From Maledivibacter halophilus (lineage in GTDB: Bacteria > Bacillota > Clostridia > Peptostreptococcales > Caminicellaceae), in contig NZ_FUZT01000006.1 of assembly GCF_900167445.1 (NCBI RefSeq), positions 62,001-126,000 on the forward strand: a DNA stretch of 64,000 nt, in the 5' to 3' direction. Below, one piece after another: positions 51,365 through 61,185 of this stretch. How positions within the stretch are numbered: position 1 is the stretch's first letter; each line of letters starts with the position of its first letter. Position numbers and translations under genes: made by a program. The notes below the pieces were generated by a model. That model had not been told where the DNA came from. It was given only the letters and a program-made list of their open reading frames with translations, and searched no databases.

Positions 51365-52237
51365 TTGGATAGCAGAAAATGTCCCATATTGAAGAATAAA
51401 AGGAATATCCCAAGACAGATAATTGATTTGACTATAGAAGGTATAGATCAAAATAGAATTAAAAAAATAAATCTTATTTGGCTTGAGGCCTGTGGCTGTT
51501 CAGGGAACATCATATCATTATTAAATGCAGAGGATCCCGATGTGATATTTTTATTAAATCAAATGGTAAATCTTACATACAATAATAGCTTAATGGCCCA
51601 AGAGGGAGAAAGGGCCTTTGATAGATTTTTAAAAACCTTAGAGACAGAGTTTATTCTTGTGGTAGAAGGTGCCGTTTCAACAAAGGATAATGGACTTTAT
51701 AATGTTATAGCTAGACATGAAGGTAAGCTTATAACAGGAATGGAAGCAGTAACCATTGCTGGAAGGAAAGCCAAATATGTTTTAGCAGTAGGCTCATGTG
51801 CATCCTATGGAGGTCCCTCATCGGCAAGACCAAACCCATCTTCAAGTAAGAGTGTGTATGAGTACCTCGATAGAGAAGTTATAAGGATTCCAGGATGTCC
51901 TAGTCATCCTCAGTGGGCAATAGGAACAATAGCTCATATAATATCTTTTGGAAAACCAAAATTAGATGAAGAAAATAGACCAGTAATTTTTTACGGAGTA
52001 ACAATTCACGATACATGTACAAGAAGGTCCTATTTTGATAAGGGAATATTTGCAGAAAGGTTAGGAGAAAAGGAATGTATGTTTAAACTAGGATGTAGAG
52101 GTCCTATTACCAGAACCGATTGCCCAATAAGAAGATGGAATGACAGTACAAATTGGCCTATAGGAGACAATACTCCCTGTATAGGATGTGCAAGAAGTGG
52201 ATTTCCAGACAGTATGGAACCATTTATTAGATATTAA
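51365..52237 (+). CDS. [NiFe] hydrogenase small subunit without Tat signal
   Basis: 290 residues. It opens directly without a twin-arginine signal, so it should be cytoplasmic. Proximal cluster ligands: WLEACGCSGN (CxC, not the usual CxxC, at about 43-52), GSCASYGG and IPGCPSHP. Medial and distal ligands: HDTCTRRSYFD, KLGCRGP, DCPIRRWN and TPCIGCARSGF. The GCSGN opening recalls group 2 and 1h-type enzymes rather than classic periplasmic uptake enzymes. TTG 51365 follows a G-run (GGGGGGG). The large subunit follows 11 bases later. Confidence 0.92.
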   Translation: MDSRKCPILKNKRNIPRQIIDLTIEGIDQNRIKKINLIWLEACGCSGNIISLLNAEDPDVIFLLNQMVNLTYNNSLMAQEGERAFDRFLKTLETEFILVVEGAVSTKDNGLYNVIARHEGKLITGMEAVTIAGRKAKYVLAVGSCASYGGPSSARPNPSSSKSVYEYLDREVIRIPGCPSHPQWAIGTIAHIISFGKPKLDEENRPVIFYGVTIHDTCTRRSYFDKGIFAERLGEKECMFKLGCRGPITRTDCPIRRWNDSTNWPIGDNTPCIGCARSGFPDSMEPFIRY

Positions 52238-52248
52238 AGGAGGATTTT

Positions 52249-53658
52249 ATGGGGGAAAAGGTAATAATAAACCCACTTACTAGAATAAGCGGATTTTTAC
52301 AGATAGAAGTAGAAATAGAAAACCATAAAATAGTAGATGCCAAAAGCAGTGGAATGCTTTTTAGAGGCTTTGAAAAAATTCTTGAAGGAAGGCCTCCTTT
52401 AGATGCTATATATCTTACCCAGAGAATTTGTGGAATTTGCTCTACTGCCCATTCGATAGCATCGGCTGGTGCCCTAGAAGAGGCATTAAAGGTAGTACCG
52501 AATGAAAATGACAGTATGATAAGGCAGGTAGTACATGGATGTGAATTTCTACAAAACCATTTAAGACATTTTTATCAATATACCTTTCCAGATTATGTAA
52601 ATGGTCCTAAAATCAATCCATTGTACAAGGAATCCTATGGAGATTACAGACTTCCAAAGGCCTTGAATGAAAAACTAAGCAATCATTACCTTGAGTCAAT
52701 AAAATACAGTAGAGAGGCCCATAAAATGCTGGCTATCCTTGCGGGAAAAGCACCCCATAATCATGGTGTATTTGTTGGAGGGATAACAGTAAATATGAAT
52801 GCTTCAATATTCATAGAGGTAAAATCAATATTTTCAGCTATAAAATCCTTCATAGAAAATATAATGGTAGAAGATGTAAAAATTATAGCTAAATATTATA
52901 ATGATTATTTTTATAATGGCAAGGGCTATGGTAATTTCATGAGCTATGGGGTTTTTGATGACTATGTAGATGAACCCTTAAGGTATGTATCGCCGGGAAT
53001 CGAAATACAAAATAAAAGAGATGCTCTTGATCACAATAAAATTTCTGAAAATATATATTATGCTTGGTATAAGGCAAATCAGATAAATATAGAGCCCACG
53101 GAAGGATATACCAAGGCCGATGTCTATAAAGAAAGGGCATACAGCTGGGTTAAAGCACCTAGATATAATGGATACCCAATGGAAGTAGGCCCCTTGGCAA
53201 GGATGTGGCTCAGTGGGGGATATACTAGGGGAATATCTACTATGGATAGAACCATAGCTAGGGTATTAGAAGCAAAAAAGGTATGCAATATAATGGAAAA
53301 TCTCTTATCAAAGATTGAATTAAAACCAGCGGATCAAAAAATATATGAAATACCTGAAAGGGCGAAGGGAATTGGTCTTAGGGACACTACAAGGGGAGCT
53401 TTGGGCCACTGGATTTCCATTGAAGATAAGAAAATAAAAAATTATACTATTATAACCCCTACAACCTGGAATTTATCACCGATGGATTCAGAGGGAGTGA
53501 AGGGAGTTGTAGAAAAAGCACTTATAGGGTCCACAGTGGAAAACCCAAAAAATCCTGTGGAAATAGGAAGAATAGTAAGGTCCTTTGATCCCTGTGTATC
53601 CTGTGCTACCCATATTATAAGTGATAGAGATCTAAATATTAATATAAGGGTTGTTTGA
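52249..53658 (+). CDS. [NiFe] hydrogenase large subunit
   Basis: 469 residues. L1 motif RICGIC with Cys61 and Cys64; L2 motif DPCVSCATH near residues 447-455 supplies the other Ni-Fe ligands. A 14-residue tail after His455 (IISDRDLNINIRVV) is the peptide removed by the maturation protease encoded next. It catalyses H2 oxidation or evolution with the small subunit. AAAGGAGG precedes ATG 52249. The protease gene begins at the stop codon. Confidence 0.95.
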   Translation: MGEKVIINPLTRISGFLQIEVEIENHKIVDAKSSGMLFRGFEKILEGRPPLDAIYLTQRICGICSTAHSIASAGALEEALKVVPNENDSMIRQVVHGCEFLQNHLRHFYQYTFPDYVNGPKINPLYKESYGDYRLPKALNEKLSNHYLESIKYSREAHKMLAILAGKAPHNHGVFVGGITVNMNASIFIEVKSIFSAIKSFIENIMVEDVKIIAKYYNDYFYNGKGYGNFMSYGVFDDYVDEPLRYVSPGIEIQNKRDALDHNKISENIYYAWYKANQINIEPTEGYTKADVYKERAYSWVKAPRYNGYPMEVGPLARMWLSGGYTRGISTMDRTIARVLEAKKVCNIMENLLSKIELKPADQKIYEIPERAKGIGLRDTTRGALGHWISIEDKKIKNYTIITPTTWNLSPMDSEGVKGVVEKALIGSTVENPKNPVEIGRIVRSFDPCVSCATHIISDRDLNINIRVV

Positions 53659-53660
53659 AT

Positions 53661-54137
53661 ATGATAAGGATTATTGGTATTGGAAATAGAGTTATGGGTG
53701 ATGATGGGGTGGCCCTAAAGGTATTAGAAGAGATTCAAGATAAAATCAAGCTTATCAATGAAGATATAGAGATTATAATAGGAGAAACAGATTTTATATA
53801 TTGCCTAAACAAAATTAATGATAATGACTTTATTATAATTGTAGACAGTACGTGTTTTGATTTAAAGCCAGGAAAGGTAACTCTTCTTTCCTTTGAGCAG
53901 GCCCGTCAATATTTAAATAGGCCTGCTTCACAGCATCAGTTTAGTCTTGTAAATATAATAACAGCCTATAGAAAAAGTATTAAAGGGTGTATTATTGGAA
54001 TAGAAGTTTTTAATTTGGATTTTGGTTTAAATCTATCAAATGTTCTAATATCCAGGTTTGATGAGATATGTAATAAAGTACTTAATAATATCAAAAATAT
54101 TTTAGAAAATATTGAAGCAGGTGAATATAATGCATGA
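53661..54137 (+). CDS. Hydrogenase maturation protease (HyaD/HycI type)
   Basis: 158 residues: IRIIGIGNRVMGDDGVALKVL, the family opening with the nickel-sensing Glu/Asp region, then VDSTCF and SQHQFSL with the His ligand. It checks nickel insertion and trims the large-subunit C-terminus. The frame opens at TTG 53655; ATG 53661 fits better with AAGGGTTG upstream. It overlaps hypA by eight bases. Confidence 0.92.
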   Translation: MIRIIGIGNRVMGDDGVALKVLEEIQDKIKLINEDIEIIIGETDFIYCLNKINDNDFIIIVDSTCFDLKPGKVTLLSFEQARQYLNRPASQHQFSLVNIITAYRKSIKGCIIGIEVFNLDFGLNLSNVLISRFDEICNKVLNNIKNILENIEAGEYNA

Positions 54138-54471
54138 AGTGGCTGTAGCTCAAGAAATTTTAAAAATCGTAAATCAAACAGCTGAGAAATATGATTTGCA
54201 TAAAGTAAATAAAATAAGATTAAAAATTGGTGAATTTACCTGCATAGAAGAAAGTGCCCTTAGCTTTGCTTTTACAGCCGTGGCTAAAGAAACCATTTGT
54301 GAGGATTCTAAGATAGTAATAGAGAGAGTAAGAGCAAGAGCTTATTGCAAATACTGTAAAGAGAATTTTTTTATTAGTTATACAAATAAGCTTTGTCCAA
54401 AATGTAATAATGAAAGTACAGATATATCTACGGGGTATGAATTATTATTGGATAGAATAGAGGGTGAGTAA
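54130..54471 (+). CDS. hypA: Hydrogenase nickel metallochaperone HypA
   Basis: 113 residues. It begins MHEVAVAQEI, with His2 and Glu3 of the nickel site, and has a zinc site CKYCKENF plus CPKCNNES. It delivers nickel to the large subunit together with HypB. ATG 54130 follows AGGTGA, so the earlier ATG 54112 (which would bury the MHE motif) is rejected. The end is immediately followed by hypB. Confidence 0.95.
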   Translation: MHEVAVAQEILKIVNQTAEKYDLHKVNKIRLKIGEFTCIEESALSFAFTAVAKETICEDSKIVIERVRARAYCKYCKENFFISYTNKLCPKCNNESTDISTGYELLLDRIEGE

Positions 54472-54472
54472 A

Positions 54473-55141
54473 GTGAAACAGATATTAATAGATAAAAATA
54501 TACTCAGGAATAATGATGAAATTGCCCATAAAAACAGACAAATTTTAAAGGAAAAAGGGATATTATCCATAAACATGCTGGGATCTCCTGGTTCTGGAAA
54601 AACTTCAATACTTGAAAAGATAATAAAATATTTAAAGGATAATGTCAATATGGCAGTTATTGAAGGAGATTTGTATACTACAAAGGACGCTGAAAGAATA
54701 GAAAAATATAATATAGATGTTGTTCAAATAAATACAGTAGGTGCCTGTCATCTGGATGCTGCTATGATTGATAAGGCCCTTGAAGGTATGGATATGAACT
54801 CATTGGAATTTTTAGTAATAGAAAACGTTGGCAATTTAGTTTGTCCGGCAGCCTATGATTTAAGCGAAGATATGAAAATAACCGTAATGAGTGTGACTGA
54901 GGGAAATGATAAACCCCTTAAGTATCCATCAATGTTTCAGCGTTCTAAGGCAGTAATACTAAATAAGACGGATATAATAGAGTATACGGATTTTAATATC
55001 CATGAGTTTTATAAGGATATAAAGTCTTTAAATGGAAATATAAAGGTATTTGAAACTTCCTGCACCAAAGAAAAGGGCATAAAGGAATTGTGTTGTTACC
55101 TAGAGAAGGAAATAAACCTTAAGAGGAGGAAAAAACAATAA
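54473..55141 (+). CDS. hypB: Hydrogenase nickel incorporation GTPase HypB
   Basis: 222 residues: G1 LGSPGSGKTSILEK, the CHLDA metal-site cysteine-histidine pair, and ILNKTDIIEY as G4. It lacks both the N-terminal CxxCGC nickel motif and a His-rich stretch, so it is the short type. GTG 54473 follows GGTGA. GTP hydrolysis drives nickel transfer from HypA. Confidence 0.95.
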   Translation: MKQILIDKNILRNNDEIAHKNRQILKEKGILSINMLGSPGSGKTSILEKIIKYLKDNVNMAVIEGDLYTTKDAERIEKYNIDVVQINTVGACHLDAAMIDKALEGMDMNSLEFLVIENVGNLVCPAAYDLSEDMKITVMSVTEGNDKPLKYPSMFQRSKAVILNKTDIIEYTDFNIHEFYKDIKSLNGNIKVFETSCTKEKGIKELCCYLEKEINLKRRKKQ

Positions 55142-55149
55142 GTAAAGAT

Positions 55150-57402
55150 ATGGTTAGAAGATATATAACAGTAAAAGGAATTGTTCAGGGAGTTGGTTTT
55201 AGACCCTTTGTCTATAAAATAGCACGTGAAAATAATTTAAAGGGATGGGTAAAAAACACTTCAAAGGGTGTATATATAGATGTTGAAGGAACTATAGAGA
55301 AAATCAACAGTTTTACATATAACTTAAAGCATAAATCACCGATTGTGTCTAAAATAGAGGAAATTATTATAGAGAATAGACAATTAGTGAATTATAAAGG
55401 CTTTAAGATAGAAAAAAGTGATAGGGAAAAAGATACAGTAACTTTAATACCTCCTGATATGGGGATTTGTAAGGATTGCTTAAGGGATATTGCTAATCCA
55501 AAGAATAGAAGATACAGATATCCCTTCACTAACTGTACAAATTGCGGACCAAGGTTTTCTATAATACAAAAACTGCCCTATGATAGACCAGCAACAACTA
55601 TGGATAAATTTCAAATGTGTGATAATTGCTGTTATGAATATATGAATCCTCTAAATAGGAGATTTCATGCTCAGCCCAACGCTTGTCCAAGCTGTGGACC
55701 AAAGGTGGAGTTAATAGATAACTGTGGTTATAAAATAATATGTATAGATCCTATAAAAGAAGCTGCTAAATTTATAAAAAAAGGAAAAATAATAGCTGTA
55801 AAGGGTCTTGGAGGCTTCCATTTAAGCTGTGATGCTAAAAATAAAAAAGCAGTACAAATCCTTAGAAATCGAAAGCATAGACCTAAAAAACCTCTGGCAC
55901 TTATGATGAAGGATATTGATACTGTAAAAAAATATTGTAATATAAATGCCAAAGAGGAAGAGGTTATAACAAGTAATAAAAGACCTATAGTCCTTTTAAA
56001 TAGAAAAATATCCCAACTTCCAGAGAATATTGCACCTAATAACAATAAATTAGGAGTAATGCTTCCCTTTACACCTCTTCACTACCTCCTTTTTGATGAG
56101 AATATAGAAGTCTTAATAATGACTAGTGCCAATCCAAGTGGGATGCCTATAATCTATAGAAACAAAGAGGCTATTGAAATATTAAAACCTATAGCTGATT
56201 ATTTTTTAATTCACAATAGAGACATATATACTCCTATAGATGATTCAGTGGTAGTAGTTACTTTAAATAAAGAAAGGGTTTTAAGAAGTGCCAGAGGATA
56301 TTCTCCTGTTTATATAGACATAAAAAATAAAAGAAACATATTAGCTTGTGGGTCACAGTTAAAAAATACCTTTGCATTATCCAAGAATAATAAAATATTT
56401 ATAAGCCAGTATATAGGAAATATAGAAAATCTTGAAACATATAATAGGTTTGAAAATATCCTATCCCATATAAAAAAAATATATAATCTAACTCCTAGCG
56501 TCATAGCCTATGATATCCACCCCAATTATTGGTCTATGGAATACGCAGCTAGGCAGGATATAGAAAAAATACCGGTACAGCATCATCATGCCCATATAGT
56601 AAGCTGTATGGTGGAAAATGATATTGACGATAATGTCATAGGTATCACCTATGATGGGATTGGATATGGAACCGATGGGAGTATATGGGGAGGAGAATTT
56701 TTACTATGCGATTATAAGGATTTTAAAAGAGTAGGACATATAAATTATGTAAGAATGCCTGGTGGAGATGCTGCAACTAAAGAACCCTGGAAAATGGCCA
56801 TAAGCTATATTTATAATGCATATGGAAATGAAGTATATAAATATATGCCCAGGGTTTTAAAGGATAGAAATATAGGACCAGTATTATATATGATTAAAAA
56901 CAATATAAATTCCCCACAGTGTTCTAGTATGGGAAGACTATTTGATGCTGTATCAGCTATAACCGGATATACTGGTAGAATAACCTTTGAGGGTGAAGCA
57001 GCAATACTTTTGGAGAGTATGGCGGATATGAATGAAAATAGCAGATATAATTATGACATAGAATTTAAAAATGAAAAGTATATTATAAATACAAATAGGA
57101 TTATAAGGGAAATAATTAAGGATATAAATATAGGTACAGGATATAACTTTATATCTAATAAATTTCATAATACACTAATAGATTTTTCTGTAGAAATGTG
57201 CAATATTATAGCTGAAAAATACAAGATATATAAAATTGTATTAAGTGGTGGAGTATTTCAAAATGAAATACTTTTTAAAGGAATATATGAAAAACTATTA
57301 GACCAAGGCTTTGAAGTCTATACCCATAAGATAATTCCCTGCAATGATAGCGGAATATCTCTTGGACAAATAGTAATAGCAGGTGCAAATTGTGAGAATT
57401 GA
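55150..57402 (+). CDS. hypF: Carbamoyltransferase HypF
   Basis: 750 residues with the full architecture: acylphosphatase domain (about 1-90, GIVQGVGFRPFVYKIA), zinc-finger region with paired CxxC (CKDCLRDI, CTNCGP, CDNC, CPSCGP), YrdC-like domain (about 200-385, AVKGLGGFHLSCDA) and a Kae1-like C-terminal domain with HHHAHIVSCM and LSGGVFQN. It makes the carbamoyl group that becomes the CN ligands, passing it to HypE. The start at ATG 55150 is eight bases after the hypB stop. Confidence 0.96.
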   Translation: MVRRYITVKGIVQGVGFRPFVYKIARENNLKGWVKNTSKGVYIDVEGTIEKINSFTYNLKHKSPIVSKIEEIIIENRQLVNYKGFKIEKSDREKDTVTLIPPDMGICKDCLRDIANPKNRRYRYPFTNCTNCGPRFSIIQKLPYDRPATTMDKFQMCDNCCYEYMNPLNRRFHAQPNACPSCGPKVELIDNCGYKIICIDPIKEAAKFIKKGKIIAVKGLGGFHLSCDAKNKKAVQILRNRKHRPKKPLALMMKDIDTVKKYCNINAKEEEVITSNKRPIVLLNRKISQLPENIAPNNNKLGVMLPFTPLHYLLFDENIEVLIMTSANPSGMPIIYRNKEAIEILKPIADYFLIHNRDIYTPIDDSVVVVTLNKERVLRSARGYSPVYIDIKNKRNILACGSQLKNTFALSKNNKIFISQYIGNIENLETYNRFENILSHIKKIYNLTPSVIAYDIHPNYWSMEYAARQDIEKIPVQHHHAHIVSCMVENDIDDNVIGITYDGIGYGTDGSIWGGEFLLCDYKDFKRVGHINYVRMPGGDAATKEPWKMAISYIYNAYGNEVYKYMPRVLKDRNIGPVLYMIKNNINSPQCSSMGRLFDAVSAITGYTGRITFEGEAAILLESMADMNENSRYNYDIEFKNEKYIINTNRIIREIIKDINIGTGYNFISNKFHNTLIDFSVEMCNIIAEKYKIYKIVLSGGVFQNEILFKGIYEKLLDQGFEVYTHKIIPCNDSGISLGQIVIAGANCEN

Positions 57403-57418
57403 TAAAGGGAGTGATGAT

Positions 57419-57634
57419 ATGTGTATAGCAGTTCCAGCTGAAGTTATTAAGGTTTATAAAGACATGGCTCTGGTAGATTTTGGAGGAGTTAGAACAAAGG
57501 TGAGCACTTGCTTGGTAGGAAGCTTAAATATAGGGGATTATGTACTAATACATGTTGGATGTGCTATACAAAAAATAGACAAAGTAGAGGCTGAAAGAAC
57601 TTTGAAAATATTTAATGAGATTGTTGAAGATTAG
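57419..57634 (+). CDS. hypC: Hydrogenase assembly chaperone HypC
   Basis: 71 residues beginning MCIAVPAEV; Cys2 is the conserved ligand of the Fe(CN)2CO unit. GGGAGTGAT precedes ATG 57419, which is also needed to keep Cys at position 2, so the earlier ATG 57383 is rejected. With HypD it forms the scaffold on which the iron centre is built. It lies 17 bases after hypF. Confidence 0.95.
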   Translation: MCIAVPAEVIKVYKDMALVDFGGVRTKVSTCLVGSLNIGDYVLIHVGCAIQKIDKVEAERTLKIFNEIVED

Positions 57635-57663
57635 CGAATACAAACAACTTTGAGGTTATGTGT

Positions 57664-58749
57664 ATGAAATATATTAAAGAATTTAAAAATTCTGAGCTAG
57701 CCAAAAAAATATTAGATGAAATGGTGGATAAAGTTAAAGAGGATATAAGGATAATGGAAGTATGTGGAACCCATACAATGGCGATATTTAAAAATGGAAT
57801 AAGAAATTTGTTACCAGAAAATATAGATTTAATATCAGGTCCAGGTTGTCCAGTTTGTGTGACATGCGGTGGATATATAGATGCTGCTATTGATTTGTCC
57901 AGGAGTAAGGATGTAATAATAGCCACCTTTGGAGATATGATGAAAGTTCCGGGAACCTACAGCTCCCTTAAAATTGAGAAGGCCTTGGGAAGAGATATTC
58001 GCGTAGTAATTTCTCCTCTTAAAGCCCTTGAAATTGCATATGAAAATCCCAGAAAAGAAGTGGTGTTTCTAGGTGTTGGCTTTGAAACAACAGCACCAAT
58101 TATAGCCCTTAGTATTTACAAGGCTGAGAAGGAGAATATTGAAAATTTTAGTGTGCTGCAAGCAATGAAAACAATACCAAATGCTATAAGAAAGCTGGTT
58201 TTAGATAAAGAAATAAAAATAGATGGTTTTCTATGTCCAGGACATGTAAGTTCAGTTATTGGAGCTAGACCATTTGAATTTTTAGCCAAAGAGTTTAAAT
58301 TTCCTGGGGTAATAGCAGGATTTGAATACTGTGATGTAATTTCAGCCATTTATTTTTTGGTGAAAATGATAAATGAAAAGGAATTTAGGGTTATGAATAT
58401 TTATAGTCGGATTGTAAAATATGAAGGAAATACAAAGGCTATAGCCATTATAAATGAGGTTTTTGATTTAGCAGATAGTATGTGGAGAGGACTTGGAGTT
58501 ATTGAAAATACAGGATTTAGAATAAAAGAAAGGTACAAAAAATATGATGCACAGTCAAAATTTAAAATAGAGATACCATCATCTGATATTAATAGTGATT
58601 GTTTATGTGGTGAAATTCTCAGGGGACTAAAAAGGCCTACAGAGTGCAAATTGTTTTCTAAGGTTTGCAGTCCTACGAATCCAGTAGGTCCATGTATGAT
58701 AACACAAGAGGGAATTTGTATGGCCTACTATAAGTACAATATGAGATGA
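57664..58749 (+). CDS. hypD: Hydrogenase maturation factor HypD
   Basis: 361 residues: CGTHTMAIF and SGPGCPVCVTC near the N-terminus, GVGFETTAP in the middle, and C-terminal cysteines (CLCGEILRG, CKLFSKVCSP) for the [4Fe-4S] cluster. It binds iron with HypC while CN and CO are attached. ATG 57658 is open, but ATG 57664 has better spacing from GAGG and gives the usual MKYI opening. It overlaps the hypE frame. Confidence 0.95.
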   Translation: MKYIKEFKNSELAKKILDEMVDKVKEDIRIMEVCGTHTMAIFKNGIRNLLPENIDLISGPGCPVCVTCGGYIDAAIDLSRSKDVIIATFGDMMKVPGTYSSLKIEKALGRDIRVVISPLKALEIAYENPRKEVVFLGVGFETTAPIIALSIYKAEKENIENFSVLQAMKTIPNAIRKLVLDKEIKIDGFLCPGHVSSVIGARPFEFLAKEFKFPGVIAGFEYCDVISAIYFLVKMINEKEFRVMNIYSRIVKYEGNTKAIAIINEVFDLADSMWRGLGVIENTGFRIKERYKKYDAQSKFKIEIPSSDINSDCLCGEILRGLKRPTECKLFSKVCSPTNPVGPCMITQEGICMAYYKYNMR

Positions 58750-58760
58750 GGAGTGTTAAT

Positions 58761-59771
58761 TTGAGAGTAATAACTTTAGCTCATGGAAGTGGAGGAAGGG
58801 TAAATAGTGACCTTATAAGTAATATATTCTTTAAGCATTTCCAAAATGATATACTCATGCAGCAAAATGATTCAAGTTTACTGCAAAAATTAAATTGTAG
58901 TAAAATAGCTGTTACAACAGATTCCTTTGTTATAAGACCCCTGTTCTTTCCTGGAGGAGATATTGGAAAATTATCTATATGCGGAACAATAAACGATTTG
59001 GCAGTAAGTGGCGCCAAGCCTGTATATTTAACAGCTGCTTTCATAATAGAAGAGGGATTAAATATAGATACATTAGAAAAAATAGTTGTATCAATGGCAC
59101 AAACAGCAAAAAAGGCAAATGTAAATATAATTGCTGGAGATACTAAGGTTGTTGAAAGGGGGAAAGGTGATAAAATATATATAAATACAACGGGAATAGG
59201 AATAATAGAAGATGATAATAGAATTTTAAGTGCTAACAATATAAAAGGAGGAGATATTGTTATAGTTAGTGGAACATTAGGAGACCATGGAATTTGTGTA
59301 ATAAATGAAAGGGAAGATCTAGGTATTTCTGTAGATATAAAAAGTGATTGTAGTTTGTTAAATATACTAACTCAGGATATTTTAGAGGTTAGTGAAAATA
59401 TAAAATTTATGAGGGACCCTACTAGAGGAGGTTTAGCCACAACATTAAATGAAATAGCAGAATTAGGTAAAATAAGTATGGTTATAAATGAAAAAGATAT
59501 ACCAATTAGAGATGAGGTAATAGGTATGTGTGAGTTATTGGGGTTTGATCCATTATATGTGGCTAATGAAGGCAAGCTTGTTGTTATAGCTTCAAGGGAT
59601 GATGCAGAAAAAGTCCTTGAAGCTATGAAAAAAAACCCATTAGGTAGAGATTCTAAAATAATTGGTGAGGTTATTGATGATAATAGGAATAATGTATATT
59701 TAAAAACTAAAATACAAGGAACTAGATTATTAACTATGGGTGAAGGGGAATTATTGCCTAGAATATGCTGA
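58761..59771 (+). CDS. hypE: Carbamoyl dehydratase HypE
   Basis: 336 residues of the PurM/SelD fold: THAHGSGG-type opening (VITLAHGSGGRVNS), ATP site region GDTKVVERG, FMRDPTRGGLA, and the mandatory C-terminal PRIC whose cysteine carries the carbamoyl/cyanide. It converts the carbamoyl to CN with ATP. TTG 58761 follows GAGGAG; ATG 58746 overlaps hypD and is less well placed. It ends the hydrogenase operon. Confidence 0.95.
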   Translation: MRVITLAHGSGGRVNSDLISNIFFKHFQNDILMQQNDSSLLQKLNCSKIAVTTDSFVIRPLFFPGGDIGKLSICGTINDLAVSGAKPVYLTAAFIIEEGLNIDTLEKIVVSMAQTAKKANVNIIAGDTKVVERGKGDKIYINTTGIGIIEDDNRILSANNIKGGDIVIVSGTLGDHGICVINEREDLGISVDIKSDCSLLNILTQDILEVSENIKFMRDPTRGGLATTLNEIAELGKISMVINEKDIPIRDEVIGMCELLGFDPLYVANEGKLVVIASRDDAEKVLEAMKKNPLGRDSKIIGEVIDDNRNNVYLKTKIQGTRLLTMGEGELLPRIC

Positions 59772-59932
59772 AAATTAATTATTTGATTCTATCCATTCCA
59801 TATTGTTAAAAATAGGAATTGACATTAATACAAGGTTTAAAGCAGTTCTTTCAAACAAGATTTTTTTCCATGCATAAGCAATTATTTCAATGGATAACAT
59901 AAGATTATCAATATATTTTAGGAGGAATGGAG

Positions 59933-61099
59933 ATGAAAAATAATTGTAATAAGAAGATAATGTGTTTAGCAATTAGTGCAGTATTACTATTTATTAGTTC
60001 TTTTACCTACTCCAGTGGTATAGAATTTGATTTAGATGCTAAGTCAGCAATTTTAATAGATGCTGGAACAGGAAAAATACTATATGAAAAGAATATTGAC
60101 CAAAAACTGCCGCCTGCCAGTGTAACTAAGATAATGACAATGCTATTGGCTATGGAGGCTATTGATAATAAACAAATAACCTTGGAAGATAAAGTGATTA
60201 TTAGTGAGAGAGCATCAAGTATGGGTGGAAGCCAGCTTTATTTTGAACCTGGAGAACAGAAAACTGTAGAGCAGCTATTAAAGGGTATTGCAGTTGCATC
60301 AGCCAACGATGCTTGTGTCGCCATAGCTGAACATATTGCCGGGACAGAAGAGGTTTTTGTAAAAAAAATGAATGAAAAGGCTACTCAGCTTGGGATGAAT
60401 AATACTCAATTTATGAATACAAATGGGTTACCGGAGGAAGGCCATTATACCTCAGCTAGGGATATTGCTCTAATGTCCAGAGAGTTATTAAAATACCCTA
60501 TGATACATAAATGGTTGAAAATATGGATGTCTTCCATGAAGGTGGGCAAAAAAGGTAGAGCTACCCTTGAACTGGTTAACACCAATAGGCTTATAAGGAC
60601 ATATCCTGGTGCCAATGGAATAAAAACTGGATTTACACAGGAAGCAAGATATTGTCTATCGGCTTCAGCTACAAGAAATAATTTTACTCTTATTGCCGTT
60701 GTATTGGGGAGTCCTACATCTCAAGTAAGATTTGCGGAATCTAAGAAGCTCCTTGATTATGGCTTTGCTTCATATGAATCCTTAGTAATTGCAAAAAACA
60801 AAGAAGTAATTAAGGAGATTAATGTTGAAAAAGGAAAGGCAGATAAGGTCAATATAATTGCTAAGGAAGACCTAAGGGTTCTAGTTAAAAAAGGTAATAA
60901 GCAGGATATAAAGAAAGAAATAGTTTTACCTGAAGCAATCAAAGCACCCTTTGAAAAAGGACAAAAGGTAGGCGAGATTATTGTAACAAACAATAGTGGC
61001 GAAAATCTTGGTAAGATAGATTTGATAACTGAAGTCGGGTGTGAAAAGGCATCAATGTTCGATACATTAGGGAAGATGCTCAAAAGTGTTTCACAATAA
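59933..61099 (+). CDS. dacF: D-alanyl-D-alanine carboxypeptidase (DacF type)
   Basis: 388 residues: signal peptide (about 1-27), S11 catalytic domain with SVTKIM (SxxK), SANDAC (SxN) and IKTGFT (KTG), then the PBP5 C-terminal beta domain (about 285-375) and a short terminal helix for membrane contact. It trims D-Ala from peptidoglycan; DacF-type enzymes are often made in the forespore. ATG 59933 follows AGGAGG at proper distance; ATG 59927 is too close. scpA follows after a terminator. Confidence 0.93.
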   Translation: MKNNCNKKIMCLAISAVLLFISSFTYSSGIEFDLDAKSAILIDAGTGKILYEKNIDQKLPPASVTKIMTMLLAMEAIDNKQITLEDKVIISERASSMGGSQLYFEPGEQKTVEQLLKGIAVASANDACVAIAEHIAGTEEVFVKKMNEKATQLGMNNTQFMNTNGLPEEGHYTSARDIALMSRELLKYPMIHKWLKIWMSSMKVGKKGRATLELVNTNRLIRTYPGANGIKTGFTQEARYCLSASATRNNFTLIAVVLGSPTSQVRFAESKKLLDYGFASYESLVIAKNKEVIKEINVEKGKADKVNIIAKEDLRVLVKKGNKQDIKKEIVLPEAIKAPFEKGQKVGEIIVTNNSGENLGKIDLITEVGCEKASMFDTLGKMLKSVSQ

Positions 61100-61134
61100 A
61101 AAGTAAGATTAAAATTTGAAAAAAATTAAATTTA

Positions 61135-61185
61135 GAAGCCACATATTTTCAGAAAAACATTACTGATAATATGTGGTTTTTATGT
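61135..61185 (+). terminator. Terminator of dacF
   Basis: CCACATATT and AATATGTGG pair across about 18 bases, followed by TTTTTAT. Confidence 0.75.
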
